Part shown: piece after piece, positions 1 to 9,090 of the stretch | Layout: every line of letters starts with the position of its first letter | Numbering within the stretch: position 1 is the stretch's first letter | NCBI GenBank assembly: GCA_029204225.1 | Contig: CM055107.1 | Coordinates: 4,599,079-4,663,078 of the forward strand | Length of the DNA: 64,000 nt | Direction of reading: 5' to 3' | Source: Diphasiastrum complanatum | Taxonomy: Eukaryota > Streptophyta > Lycopodiopsida > Lycopodiales > Lycopodiaceae | Program-made: the position numbers and the translations under genes | The notes under the pieces: model-generated | Told to the model about the DNA's origin: nothing | Seen by the model: the letters and a program-made list of their open reading frames with translations, nothing else | Database searches by the model: none

Positions 1-396
1 ACCCTCAAATCAGGAGTGTGTGCTAAGTTGTCTCCAAGGTATTGTGGTCCCTTTACCATCAGTACGAGACTAGGCGAGGTCACCTATGAACTAGAACTCC
101 CACACAGCAGTAAGGTTTTTCCAGTTTTTCATGTAAGTCAGTTACGAAAAGCCTTAACCAGATCAGATAATCTGGTAGGGGACAGTGTTCTAGTTCTCCC
201 ATTGGATCCTCAACAACCTCCACATGAACCAGAGGAGATTCTTGATAGTAGAGAGACGCAGACTCGTCATACTCTATACCGAGAATATCTGGTTAAGTGG
301 AATGATCAGCCTGTTGAGAATGCCACTTGGGAAAGAGGCAGCGTCCTTCGCAAGATTTTTCCAGACTTTGTCTTAGAGGACCAAGACGGTTCTTAA
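1..396 (+). CDS. Ty3/gypsy chromovirus polyprotein, 3' end (integrase C-terminus and chromodomain)
   Basis: The frame is open from base 1 to a TAA at 394-396, so the gene enters from the left of the window. The first residues ([17 protein letters not shown]) belong to the SH3-like integrase C-terminal domain, which helps bind target DNA. Residues about 85-120 form a chromodomain: [18 protein letters not shown] has the typical YLVKW and NATWE signatures. In chromoviruses this domain tethers the integration complex to modified histones. The sequence is nearly identical to 19980-20374 and to the minus-strand copy at 27587-28000. No break is seen in this part. The rest of the element is outside the window, so whether it is intact is unknown. 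Confidence 0.93.
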   Translation, partial: TLKSGVCAKLSPRYCGPFTISTRLGEVTYELELPHSSKVFPVFHVSQLRKALTRSDNLVGDSVLVLPLDPQQPPHEPEEILDSRETQTRHTLYREYLVKWNDQPVENATWERGSVLRKIFPDFVLEDQDGS

Positions 397-407
397 GGGG
401 GAGGGAG
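393..407 (+). promoter_or_regulatory. polypurine tract of the gypsy element
   Basis: A purine run (AAGGGGGAGGGAG) overlaps the polyprotein stop and touches the start of the LTR. This is the expected plus-strand DNA primer. The same tract precedes the LTRs at 20386 and, reversed, at 27576-27588. Confidence 0.9.
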
Positions 408-765
408 TGTTACGAGCTCGTAACCAGTGCCGAACCCTAGAGAACACAGATAGGTCAGATACCACAGTCAGGGTCGTGTCCAGCGTACATGACCAACAGG
501 GCAAGACAGTGTGAGTAGTGTGCCCCAGCACGGTCCATAGCTATGGCGGGCCTAACACAGCCTAGGGACCCTGTCAGCAGGATAGGGCCCCCAGTTGGGT
601 CCCGACGTGCAGTCGGCCACGTCAGTGCCACGTGGCCGACACTTGGCAGTTGCATGCTACCAGTCGTCACACTGGGCTAGGAGGGGCTTACTTTATATCA
701 GGGAGTAGGCAAGGTTGGGTGGATCAGTTAGTGTTTGCCCTACTGTGGTGTTAGGATCTATTACA
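408..765 (+). repeat. gypsy 3' LTR (358 bp)
   Basis: It starts TGTTACGAG and ends TCTATTACA, and has full-length relatives at 9801-10158, 20386-20742, 27221-27575 and 33126-33486. The first 17 bases hold a 16-bp perfect palindrome (GTTACGAGCTCGTAAC). Near 608-637 an 11-bp inverted repeat (GTCGGCCACGT / ACGTGGCCGAC) flanks a 7-base spacer and contains a CACGTG G-box core, a plausible U3 regulatory site. The left LTR is outside the window, so no target duplication can be read. Confidence 0.93.
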
Positions 766-793
766 GAGAGGTAGACGGGGCCGCACTACACAG

Positions 794-3038
794 ATGAGGG
801 GTAGGGAGTACTATGTGTCCAGCTTCGCTCCCAAAGCCATGGCAAAGGCAGAGGTTGTCGTTCGACAGTTGTTCTACACCTACGATCTGCCATTTCATCT
901 GGCTAGGACCCCGGCATGGAGGAGGGCGATGAGTGCAGTGAGTGCGATTGGGCAGGTGTGGCCGGGGCCATCTTGTGAGCACCTGAGGACGAAGGGACTT
1001 CTTGATGAGCGGGCTTCTGTTGACCAGAAGCTAGAGCCTCTCGGGAAGGCATGGGCCCAGTATGTACTACTATCCTTTTAAATTTATGCATTGTAATTCG
1101 TAAACTTTAATGACTTTATGATGATTGATCTGAGATCATTGATATGTATTATGTAGTATTTACATTGTAATTTTTACATTAAGTTTTCATACATTGTGCC
1201 ATGTGGTGGCATTGCACATGCCACAATGCATACTTATTAGTTGTTAATTGCAGCTAGCTATTTATGTTTAACCATGAATCATGAATCATGATTGTAATTT
1301 GTCAATATTCAAATGATCATTTGTCATTAAAATTTGCCATGAAATTTGAATTACGATCTCGGATCTATCATCTTGTCTTGTCACTTGTAAGTTGTGCAAC
1401 ACTGCAATGTGAGTCGTGAGTCGTGACTTGTCACCTGTGAACTTTCAACTAGGTATGGTTGCACCATCATATCTGATGGTTGGAGCAATACGAGGAGGCG
1501 CCACATATTGAATATCCTGATGTCTTCGTGCATGGGGACGATGTTTCTCAGATCCATTGACACTTCTGGGGAGGCAGTCACGGGCGACTACATGTTCTCA
1601 CACATTCGAGCTGCCATTGAGGAGGTCGGACACAACACGTTGTATACATGTATATATATTATACTTATTACAATTTGCTATAATGTTTAATGGTAATTTG
1701 TAAATGTTAATGTTGAATGTTCATTGTTCAATGGCGATTGATTAACAATGGATTATGGTTCACTAAGCAGTTGCCACTGAGCACTTGAATTCGGAATTCC
1801 AAAGTCATGCACATTGCATTGTATGGTTATGCAGGTGGTCACAGATAATGCGTCAAATTGCGTCTCCATGGTAGGCTCGTTAATGAGACCTACCCCCACA
1901 TCTTTTGGACACCTTGTGCTGCACACTGCCTGGACTTGTTGGTCGAGGATGTGGCCAAGAGTCCATGGATTGTGGAGGTGGTGTGTATTGCACGGTTCTT
2001 GCTGAGATTTGTCACCAAGAAGCCCAGGGTCCTAGCCATGTTCAGGAGACAGTCCACCTTGGATGTCTTGAGACCTGCCCCCACCAGGTATGCAAGTTGC
2101 AAGTTGCAACTCAAATTTGAATGCGCTTCTGTAGACTGTTGGTAAGTATTTACTGTTTAGTTAGTAGTGGTAAATATTTCATGCATGTGCCATGTATTGT
2201 GTTGTCAGAAGTTAGAACTTAGAACTTGTCACTTGTGCCATGTGCAGGTTTGCATTTATGTTCCTAGTCCTGGAACTACTGCTGAAAGTTCATCAGGGCT
2301 TGAGGCAGGTGGTTGTTGTCATTGACTGGGCGCAGTGGGGGCCATCACAAGAGCCCAAGAGTAAGAGATTCGAGCGGACCGTTATGTATTCACCATTTTG
2401 GGATGAGGCTCGATCCATTGTGGTGGGCCTACAGCCCATCTACACTGTCCTGCGCTGTACAGATCGAGAGCGCTGCACATTGGGCCTCTTGTATGAGTTC
2501 ATGGACAGGCTGGGCGAGCAGTTGAGCCTTTGCACGACCATTAGCCTAGAGAGGTATATCAAGATTCAAATTTCAAATGTAGTATGTAGACAGTAGACAG
2601 TAGACAGTAGTATGTAGTATGTACTATATAGTATAATTATTAATGTGTCTTCAATCTTGATTCTTGCAGGCTTGCAGAGGTCGGCTCCTTTGGTTGAGCA
2701 GGTGGGAGTGGTTTCATAAGCCCCTGCATGCCATGGCCCACGTACTCCATCCACTTTGGAGGAATGAGGAGCAGTTCACAGATAAGGAGCTCAGGGATGG
2801 CTGGAATGCCTATATCTCCCGAGTTTATCCTGATGTACGCAAGCAGGATAACCTACTGGACATTTTACTGCACAATTAGTCAATCATATTGTAACTTGTT
2901 GGAACTTGGTTGCAACTTGCTAGTAGTAAGTACTAACTGCCCCTTGAACTGTGATTCAGGCCAGCTACGTCCCGTGTCATGGTGGTCGAAGTTTGGGGTT
3001 GATGTCCCCAAATTGCGTCGCCTTGCCATCAAGATTTC
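794..3038 (+). pseudogene. hAT-superfamily transposase (DUF659 type), multi-exon, truncated
   Basis: Successive blocks match a DUF659/hAT transposase. 794-1059: LRTKGLLDERASVDQKLEPL..WA. 1453-1640: YGCTIISDGWSNTRRRHILN..GTMFLRSIDTS. 1835-2090: VVTDNASN and [20 protein letters not shown] (metal-binding Asp and the CxxH region). 2248-2553: FAFMFLVLELLLKVHQGLRQ..FWDEARSIVVGLQPIYTVLR..LYEFMDR. 2670-2876: HKPLHAMAHVLHPLW. 2960-3035: RPVSWWSKFGVDVPKLRRLAIKI, the start of the dimerisation domain. The first intron has a clean donor after 1059 (A|GTATGT) and an acceptor before 1453. The N-terminal BED finger and the end of the dimerisation domain are missing: an LTR borders the left end and an inverted LTR piece cuts the right end at 3039. 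Some exon joins do not keep frame. No TIRs were found. Confidence 0.88.
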
Positions 3039-3107
3039 CGACCCTGACTGTGGTATCTGACCTATCTGTGTTCTCTAGGGTTCAGCACTGGTCACGAGCT
3101 CGTAACA
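3039..3107 (-). repeat. gypsy LTR fragment, first ~69 bp, inverted
   Basis: This is the reverse complement of the first part of the 358-bp LTR, from TGTTACGAGCTCGT (at 3107) to the CAGGGTCG block (at 3039). It interrupts the hAT dimerisation domain directly after LAIKI. The break falls at the same LTR position (CGACCCTG) as the end of the truncated LTR at 8743. Confidence 0.88.
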
Positions 3108-3869
3108 CTAGGGGCCAGGATATGGATACAAGTACTTACAACTTACTGCAATTCTCTTAAACTTTGTTCATGACTCATAATGTCCATTGTCATTTTGTTT
3201 TGAATCTTGATACGACAGGTCACAAGAGATTTGATTATCCTGAATCCTAATATCTGTAGATTTAGAGGAAAATTGAAATTGTTTAGCTATTAAGTATCTG
3301 TAGTATGTACATTGAATATTTGACTTTCTTTTTTGAAGAATGAAAAAAACAGGTTCGAACAGTTTTCCGATTCGAACCTGACCTGGCGGTTCGAACCTCC
3401 AAGAATCGGTTCGAACCGGCCGGTTCGGATCGACCTGTTCGAATCGGGATGCAACCTTGCTCCCTGATGCTTAGCTATATCAAGAGGGGGGGGTGTCTGT
3501 GTCTAGTCTCACCGTCGTCAAGTCTGACATCTCTCGAGTCATCAATGCAACACATCTGGGATCCTCATATGATATCAAAGTAGAGAATGTGACTGGGTGA
3601 TCTCGAAACAAGTAGTAATTGTCGTAAATCGAGAGTATGAGCTGATATCGGATTAGTCGAGAACTGATAGAAACAAAACTTTGATATTAGATCGTGATGA
3701 CTGGCAGCGGAAGCTTGAGTGAGGACGGTTTAGGATCGGAAGCACGTCAGTTAGTAGCAAAATAATGAAGATTAATGATTCAGATAAGCGCAAATGAACA
3801 ATACAGTAGCGAGACAAAATTGCACTTTGATTAATATCAACAACGAGAAGATTGATTAGTTAGCAACTA
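3108..3869. other. no gene seen; holds a TTCGAA-word cluster
   Basis: No coding frame resembles a known family. At 3352-3447 the words GGTTCGAACC, GATTCGAACC, GGTTCGAACCG and similar occur at least six times on both strands in under 100 bases. The left end of the copia LTR that starts (on the minus strand) at 4250 may lie in this stretch; I could not fix it. Confidence 0.6.
3352..3447. repeat. cluster of GGTTCGAACC palindromic words
   Basis: The 10-base palindrome GGTTCGAACC and one-base variants are packed with 4-20-base spacers. GGTTCGA also resembles a polymerase III B box, but no A box or tRNA fold was found nearby. A transposase or enhancer site array is possible; the function is unknown. 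Confidence 0.7.
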
Positions 3870-4250
3870 TCAACCAAGTGTATTTTTAGTTGATCCTATA
3901 TTACAACCGCCTTGTAACAATAAATGTATGTACAATAGTTGGTGAACTGCCATAAAGACTTCTGATAGTTTATTTGGATCGATTTTTCCCTGATGGGAAA
4001 AAGTCGATAAAAGTCGGTTAGTTGATGGTTGATGAAAAGTCGACAAAGTTGGGTAAGTCGACAAGTCGGATTTGATGAAGTTAGAAAAACGTCGATGTCG
4101 ATGTCGAGTTTGAACATATGTATATATCTAGATGAGAGAGGTCGAAGTCGATGACTTCGATATCTTCGATGACTTCGAAGTCGAACTTCGACAGATTTTT
4201 CAGGATGCTCATTATTGAATGGATTTGAGGCTGAGCATCGAAATCCAACA
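3870..4250 (-). repeat. Ty1/copia LTR (right part, minus strand; left end uncertain)
   Basis: On the minus strand a pol stop (4258) and polypurine tract (AAGGGGGAG) are followed at once by TGTTGGATTTCGATG, a typical LTR start, at 4250. About 60-110 bases into it lies a dense array of TCGAAG/CTTCGA words (4141-4192), then a TATATA box near 4115-4125. The order PPT, LTR start, palindromes, TATA fits U3. The 3' end of the LTR is not recognised, so the left coordinate is a guess. Confidence 0.55.
4141..4192. repeat. TCGAAG / CTTCGA palindrome array in the copia U3
   Basis: GTCGAAGTCGATGACTTCGA and its reverse-complement partner alternate through 52 bases, with ATCGAAG, GACTTCGAAGTC and CGAACTTCG all present. 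It lies directly upstream (minus strand) of a TATA-like box. More isolated GTCGA words run on to about 3980. Confidence 0.75.
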
Positions 4251-4257
4251 CTCCCCC

Positions 4258-4969
4258 TTAATGTGGATCCTGAAAATTTTTTATCTTTAGATTTAACATG
4301 TCATTAAATCTGAGATGGTGCTCCTTTGATTTTGTGAAGTAATTTACTGCCATAGGATTTGTCCTGTAGTAAACCAGTGACACTTCCTTGCCTTGCACTT
4401 TTTCTCTGAGGTAGTGATACCTGATTTCGATATGTTTGCTTCGAGAATGAAATCTCGGATTTAGAGATAGTGCTATTGTGCTTTGATTGTCACAATAAAT
4501 TGTCGTTGGATGTGACTGAGCAAGGTCGATATTTGCAAGTTGGTGCCTTTAGCCAAATGGCCTCCTTGGTAGCATTCGTGGCAGCTATGTATTTTGATTC
4601 GGTCGATGATAATGCTACTGAGGTCTGCTTTTGGCTGTTCTAAGAGATTGGGCCTTGATTGTATAAAAATACGAATCCGGAAGTTGATCTTCTGGTATCG
4701 ATATCTCCTGCCCAATCTACATCTGTATATCCTTTGAGAATATTGGCAGATTGGTTGCCTCCATAACAGATGCTGAGATTTTTGGTTTTTTGGACGTACT
4801 TCATGACTTTCATGAGGCTTTCCAATGAGTCAGACCTGGATTCGATAGGAACTGGCTGAGTGAACTGATCAAGTATGCAAGGTTTGGTCGTGTGCAGAGC
4901 ATTGCATACATCAGTGAGTCGATGATCCATCCAAAGATCTGTGAATGAATGTGGTACTAGGGTGGCCAT
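4258..4969 (-). pseudogene. Ty1/copia pol, RT C-terminus and RNase H (decayed)
   Basis: Minus-strand translation gives LMKVMKYVQKTKNLSICYGG, then KGYTDVDWAGDIDTRRSTSG, the copia RNase H core (family form GYTDADWAGD..DRRSTSG). After a frame change it continues with SVALSSTES.YIAATNATKEAIWL, then CDNQSTIALS.NP.FHSRSKHIE and YHYLREKVQGKE, ending before a PPT and LTR. At least one stop and one frameshift (near 4500) break it. The gag, integrase and most of RT are missing: the element is truncated at about 4970, where unrelated sequence begins. It copied RNA into DNA; it is dead now. Confidence 0.9.
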
Positions 4970-5263
4970 TAGGCTACATATACTCCTAGCCCATGAGTCC
5001 TTGACCTAGTATATTTAATGTTCCCTCCTCTTGATTTCTTAACTCAGTGTGCCACCTCCAAAAACCCTAACCCTAGCCTCTAGGACTATAATTAGCCATG
5101 ATGGCTATCATCATTAGCTATTATTGGGACATCTGTGGTACCCTTGATCAAGGTGAGGACAATTGGGGTTAACTTGGGATGTAGCTTCCTTTGACTGTGG
5201 CTCAAATGTCTACTCGAGGTTTGTGTCTAGAGAAGAGGGAGGTGATGCAAGGCTGTGTATTGG
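4970..5263. other. no gene seen
   Basis: Short AT-rich spacer between the copia fragment and the LINE series. It contains two short plant-telomere-like words (AACCCTAACCCTAG near 5077), too few to call a telomeric repeat. Confidence 0.5.
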
Positions 5264-5300
5264 CACTACTGGTAGAAAAATTGGCATCATGACAAGCATC
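5264..5300 (+). repeat. possible CACTA transposon terminus
   Basis: CACTACTGGTAGAAAAATTGG resembles plant CACTA terminal inverted repeats, which usually read CACTAC(T)AGAAAAA. Only one end is seen, since the LINE series begins directly to its right. A chance match is possible. Confidence 0.3.
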
Positions 5301-5305
5301 ACTGA

Positions 5306-6206
5306 GAGAAGAAGAAGAAGAAGCTTTATTAACGTCTTTTCCATGCCAAAAGGTGTATAAGACTAACAAGTACATCAAATAGGATGGAACTAAGACGGAG
5401 CAATGCCGTCAAAACAACATAACTAAAACCAAACTAACTAAGAAGAGAATAATGTCCAAGATTATATGGTATGAAGACCATTTACAAATGCAACTAGGCA
5501 TCTCTTCAGTGCTCTAACTCTCAACCTAAGTCTGAACAATCTCAGATATCTCATTGATAGCAACAAAATTCCAAGAAACTAAAAGTTCTCTCAATTTAAT
5601 AGTTCCCTGACTGCAAATAGGGGGTCAGTTTCAAGAGAAAAACCTCAGACGCGAACATTTTGGGATTTATATTCCCTCTTGTTTTGTACTAGGATCGATT
5701 TGAGAGTTCTTGGCTGTCAACTGTTCTTTGAGGCTTGCATTTTCATCTTCAAGCATCTTCACCTTTTCTTGTAGAGCGATAATACTGTACGAGTGCTTTT
5801 GAAGTTGGCTTTCCATTCTGCTGATGATCGAATACACATCAAAATCCATGAGCGTGGCAGTAGGTGGGGTTAGTGCGGCAGTAGCTGGAGCAATGGTTGG
5901 AGTTGGCGACGCATGAATTTCACTGGAATTTTTCTTGCCTTTCCGACAAGTGGTTACCCACTCGGAATCCATGGCGGCAGAGCCACATATCAGCAAGCAG
6001 GCCTATGGTACTAATGCTCCTTGCCAAATCCACTCAGGCCATCGCTTCTTCTTCTGAAATTCTGGCGTCCAGTGCACTTTTCCCAGTCAGCACACTTTTT
6101 GAAATTCTAGCGCACTTTAATGATCAATGGCAGAAACGTTCAGGTGGTAGCCAAGCGAGGGAAAGCGCTGGCTGGGAGCGCTGGCCATCAGCGAGGAGGA
6201 GCCATT
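5306..6206 (-). mobile_element. LINE copy A: ORF1-only LINE derivative with (TTC)n tail
   Basis: From right to left: a short 5' UTR, ORF1 (5996 down to about 5560), a 3' UTR homologous to copy B (shared blocks such as CCATATAATCTTGG and TTCTTAGTTA), then a stem-loop at 5334-5363 (GTCTT..AAGAC on the RNA strand), AATAAAGC and a (TTC)n tail. No endonuclease or reverse transcriptase lies between ORF1 and the 3' UTR. It abuts the tail of copy B at about 6206, so the two are head to tail. Confidence 0.75.
5560..5996 (-). pseudogene. LINE ORF1 protein (copy A)
   Basis: The product starts near MDSEWVTTCRKGKKNSS, almost the same as MDTEWVTTCRKGNK at 60237. A coiled coil follows (MESQLQKHSYSIIALQEKVK, then MLEDENASLKEQL). 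After a frame break near 5667 the text continues QNVRVRGFSLETDPLFAVREL, the start of the RRM-like domain found in L1-type ORF1 proteins. The family binds RNA and forms the LINE ribonucleoprotein. The C-terminal RNA-binding part is degraded here by stops. Confidence 0.75.
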
Positions 6207-7452
6207 AGAGAGAGAGAAAGAAAGAAAGAAAGAACGCTTTATTAACGTCTTTTCCATGCCGAAAGGCGTATAAGACGAAACCAGTACATCAGATAAGATG
6301 GAAACAAGACGGATCAGGGCCATCAAAACAAACTAACTAGAAACAGATTAACTAAGAAGAGAGTGATATGGCCAAGATTATATGGTACGTGTACCATTTA
6401 CATGCTCAACTGGACATCTCTTCATTTCTCTAACTCAGACTCTATCTCAGAATTAAGATTCTCATTAACTATAGGCTTACGATCCACAAATCTGATAATG
6501 CCATCGCGATAGATAAGTCGTTTGCCAGTAGATAGAGCTTCATGTCTTGCCTTCTTACGTTCTTGGACTTGGATGAAAGTAAGATCATCATCCAAATAGA
6601 TTTTTGTATCACGTAATTTAGATCGTTTCCCTAAAACTTTGCGCCGGTGAGACACTGACGTGAAGCGGATGACAAGAGTATCCGGGTCCTTCTTAGGTCG
6701 CCAGGCCGTTTCCATACCTTTGCTATGGTGCTGAAGATGTCCTTCCAAAAACTTTTCAGCTTCTTCAACAGCATTTTGGGAGTTCAGAATACCTCTAACA
6801 CGAACATTGAGAGCTTTGTGCTCTCGCAGATGGCCCTCAGTGAATGTGGCTAAGATAAACGAAGATGAAGGCGAGGGTGGAGAAACAACTATAGATGAAG
6901 CTTTAAGTACATCTGCCCATGATTTGACAGCCGTATGGTACTGTTCCACCTGACTTTCGAGCTGCTGAATTTTAGCTGAAGTAGCGATTTGGGAAGAAGT
7001 TTCACTTTTGAGAATTGCCACTTCATTCTTGAGTGTTTCAATAGAAGAGTCTAGCTTCTGAAGGTGCGATTGCACAGCAAGAAGCAGAGAGTCATGGGAA
7101 GCAAGTTGCTCTATGTGATTGTTGAGGTATTCAAATAGACGGAGTTGATCTTCACGAAGAAGACAGACTAGGGTAAATGTGGGGAGAGAGGCAGGTTCTT
7201 CTGGAGTGTTTGGAGTCAAGGGAAGAGCTACAATAGATTCATTGTCAGGACTAAGATTTGATGGAGAGATAGGAACTGAAACGGGCATTGGAAGTGAGAC
7301 TGAAGCAATGCTGGAAACAGAAGATGGATCAGGATTAAGGGGACCTTTGCGACGAGGCATTTTACAAATTGGAGGATGCACCTTCAGCGATGGACAGAAG
7401 CAATGGGACAGGTGCAAACAATCAGGGTAGAGCAGCGATGGAGGGCCAGCAG

Positions 7453-7455
<3 letters not shown>
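6207..7455 (-). mobile_element. LINE copy B: ORF1-only element (half-LINE) with (TTTC)n/(TC)n tail
   Basis: Order on the minus strand: the 5' end directly after the (TC)n tract at 7455, a ~95-base 5' UTR, an intact ORF1, a ~150-base 3' UTR, a stem-loop at 6246-6277 (CGTCTT..AAGACG with inner GCC-TTTC-GGC), TTAATAAAGC, then TTTC repeats and TC repeats (6207-6236). ORF2 is absent with no scar, as in mammalian HAL1 half-LINEs. It sits directly downstream of the full-length copy C. Confidence 0.8.
6422..7360 (-). CDS. LINE ORF1 protein, intact (coiled coil + RRM + C-terminal domain)
   Basis: I start it at the ATG at 7360 (MPRRKGPLNPDPSS), giving about 312 residues. An upstream ATG at 7543 only adds a Ser-Leu run from the microsatellite. 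Residues ~95-185 are a long coiled coil (VAILKSETSSQIATSAKIQQ, then LESQVEQY). Residues ~205-275 are an RRM-like fold (REHKALNVRVRGILNSQNAV ... DTLVIRFTSVSHRRKVL). The end (TKIYLDDDLTFIQVQERKKA) matches the C-terminal domain of L1 ORF1p, which with the RRM binds RNA. No stop or frameshift is seen, unlike most other element genes here. The last residues are Glu-rich. Confidence 0.88.
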   Translation of the reverse strand: MPRRKGPLNPDPSSVSSIASVSLPMPVSVPISPSNLSPDNESIVALPLTPNTPEEPASLPTFTLVCLLREDQLRLFEYLNNHIEQLASHDSLLLAVQSHLQKLDSSIETLKNEVAILKSETSSQIATSAKIQQLESQVEQYHTAVKSWADVLKASSIVVSPPSPSSSFILATFTEGHLREHKALNVRVRGILNSQNAVEEAEKFLEGHLQHHSKGMETAWRPKKDPDTLVIRFTSVSHRRKVLGKRSKLRDTKIYLDDDLTFIQVQERKKARHEALSTGKRLIYRDGIIRFVDRKPIVNENLNSEIESELEK

Positions 7456-7529
<74 letters not shown>

Positions 7530-8446
7530 TTATTAATGTCCATGGAATACCCTAACGTACATAGGACTGAAAAAGGTACATGTCATGCACAGTGGGAGCA
7601 TGAAAGCTCTACCACCTAAAAGAAACAAGACAACAGAAAAACAGGAAATAGTGATAGGCACAAGGAGAGTCTCATTATATAGATGTCTCTCCGCCTATGA
7701 AATAATGATGTAAAGTATGTTGAGGCACTATCTCTGAACGAACTGCGTCTCTTTGTCTCTGAGTGGATGGTAGGTGGCATCTCTGCTGCCGTGAAGCTGT
7801 AGACTGTGGCTTGTGGGCTGGCTGTCTCTCTGGTCGCCAACACTGTCTCTGCCTTCTATGTATGGAGGCATTTGGAATCTCAGCCTCCATCAGAATCAGT
7901 GTTCTCCTGCCTCTGCGTGGGCATGAGCATGAGCATGTGTAGCAGTGGCACGCCTCTGTGTATGATGTCTGGTGATCTTGGTAGTAACGCGATGGTGGGG
8001 AGTACATTGTCTCCGGTCTCTATGAGCATATCATCCTCATCGACGTCATAATCCTCCTCCAGCACTAGATCACGTGATCTCCGCCTAGTAAAGAATTAAG
8101 TGATCAATGGCTGTGAGGTAGAATGTTGTGGTGTCCCGTATAAACCTCTCCGTAGTATGAACATCTCACGTATCATCAGAGCGACACATCGTGGGTCCTC
8201 ATAGGCCACGAGAGAGCGTAGAGTGGTAGGCATGTCTCGAAACAGGCAGTGATATCGCCCTCTGATCTCATAGTATACTGGGCATCGGAAGATAAAGTGC
8301 TCCTCAGACTCCACCTCACCTAGAGAGCATAACTGTCAAATCCGCTCCTCTCTGGGAATACCATGAAATCTCCCAGTCTCAATAGCTAGCTGATGAGAAG
8401 ACACCCAAGCTGTCCCAGTGTGAATCTGAGGCAATGTGATAGTCCC

Positions 8447-8743
8447 TGTAATAGATCCTAACACCACAGTAGGGCAAACACTAACTGATCCACCCAACCT
8501 TGCCTACTCCCTGATATAGAGTAAGCCCCTCCTAGCCCAGTGTTAGGACTGGTAGCATGCTACTGCTAAGTGTCGGCCACATGGCACTGACGTGGCCGAC
8601 TGCACGTCGGGACCCAACTGGGGGCCCTATCCTGCTGACAGGGTCCCTAGGCTGTGTTAGGCCCGCCATGGCTATGGACCATGCTGGGGCACACTACTCA
8701 CACTGTCTTGCCCTGTTGGTCATGTACGCTGGACACGACCCTG
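8447..8743 (-). repeat. gypsy 3' LTR, missing its first ~60 bases
   Basis: It matches 9801-10097 with about two mismatches. The LTR stops at CGACCCTG and runs straight into gag sequence (GGGGTGAGACC). CTG is shared by both sides of the join, so a short-homology deletion is likely. Confidence 0.93.
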
Positions 8744-8745
8744 GG

Positions 8746-9090
8746 GTGAGACCGTAAAGTCTCACCCGAAACTGATGGAAGTGGAGAAGGGGATAACTGA
8801 GAAGTGGAGGGAAGGCTTCCTTTCGCGGAACTCAAAAACAAGTTTTTGAGTTCAGCGAACGAGTCGTCCACACTGGACTTGAAATCGGCTAATGCCAACT
8901 TCAGTTCATCCACTTCTGTTACCAATTGGAGGAACTGCTCCTTGGTAACCAGTTCGTCGAGTTCTTCGGCGAACTGTTCCTGTTCTTCCACTTCCATGGG
9001 TTCCTTCCCTTTTTTGTAAGCCAAGGCTTCTGTTTCAAGTTCGTCGAAGCCTCTCTCCGGGGGTTGATCAGGTCCCTGAGGAGTGGTCAT
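8746..9090 (-). pseudogene. gypsy gag, N-terminal fragment
   Basis: It starts [20 protein letters not shown], the same start as the gag at 16691 and the minus copy at 32227. It is acidic and forms a coiled coil ([20 protein letters not shown] ... [19 protein letters not shown]). The reading ends where the deletion joins it to the LTR, so the capsid core, zinc knuckle, protease, RT and integrase are all gone. As a gag N-terminus it would be part of the particle shell; this fragment cannot be functional. Confidence 0.88.

Noticed and set aside
455-670. Antisense frame in the gypsy LTR (LTWPTARRDPTGGP), seen again in every LTR copy
   Set aside because: Its recurrence follows from LTR identity. 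No start context, and it lies in U3/R; kept only as a curiosity.
3352-3447. GGTTCGAACC as tRNA B boxes, a SINE or tRNA gene
   Set aside because: No A box at the right distance, no acceptor or anticodon stem, and the word occurs in both orientations.
5077-5095. AACCCTAACCCTAG as interstitial telomere repeat
   Set aside because: Only about two units; expected by chance in 64 kb.
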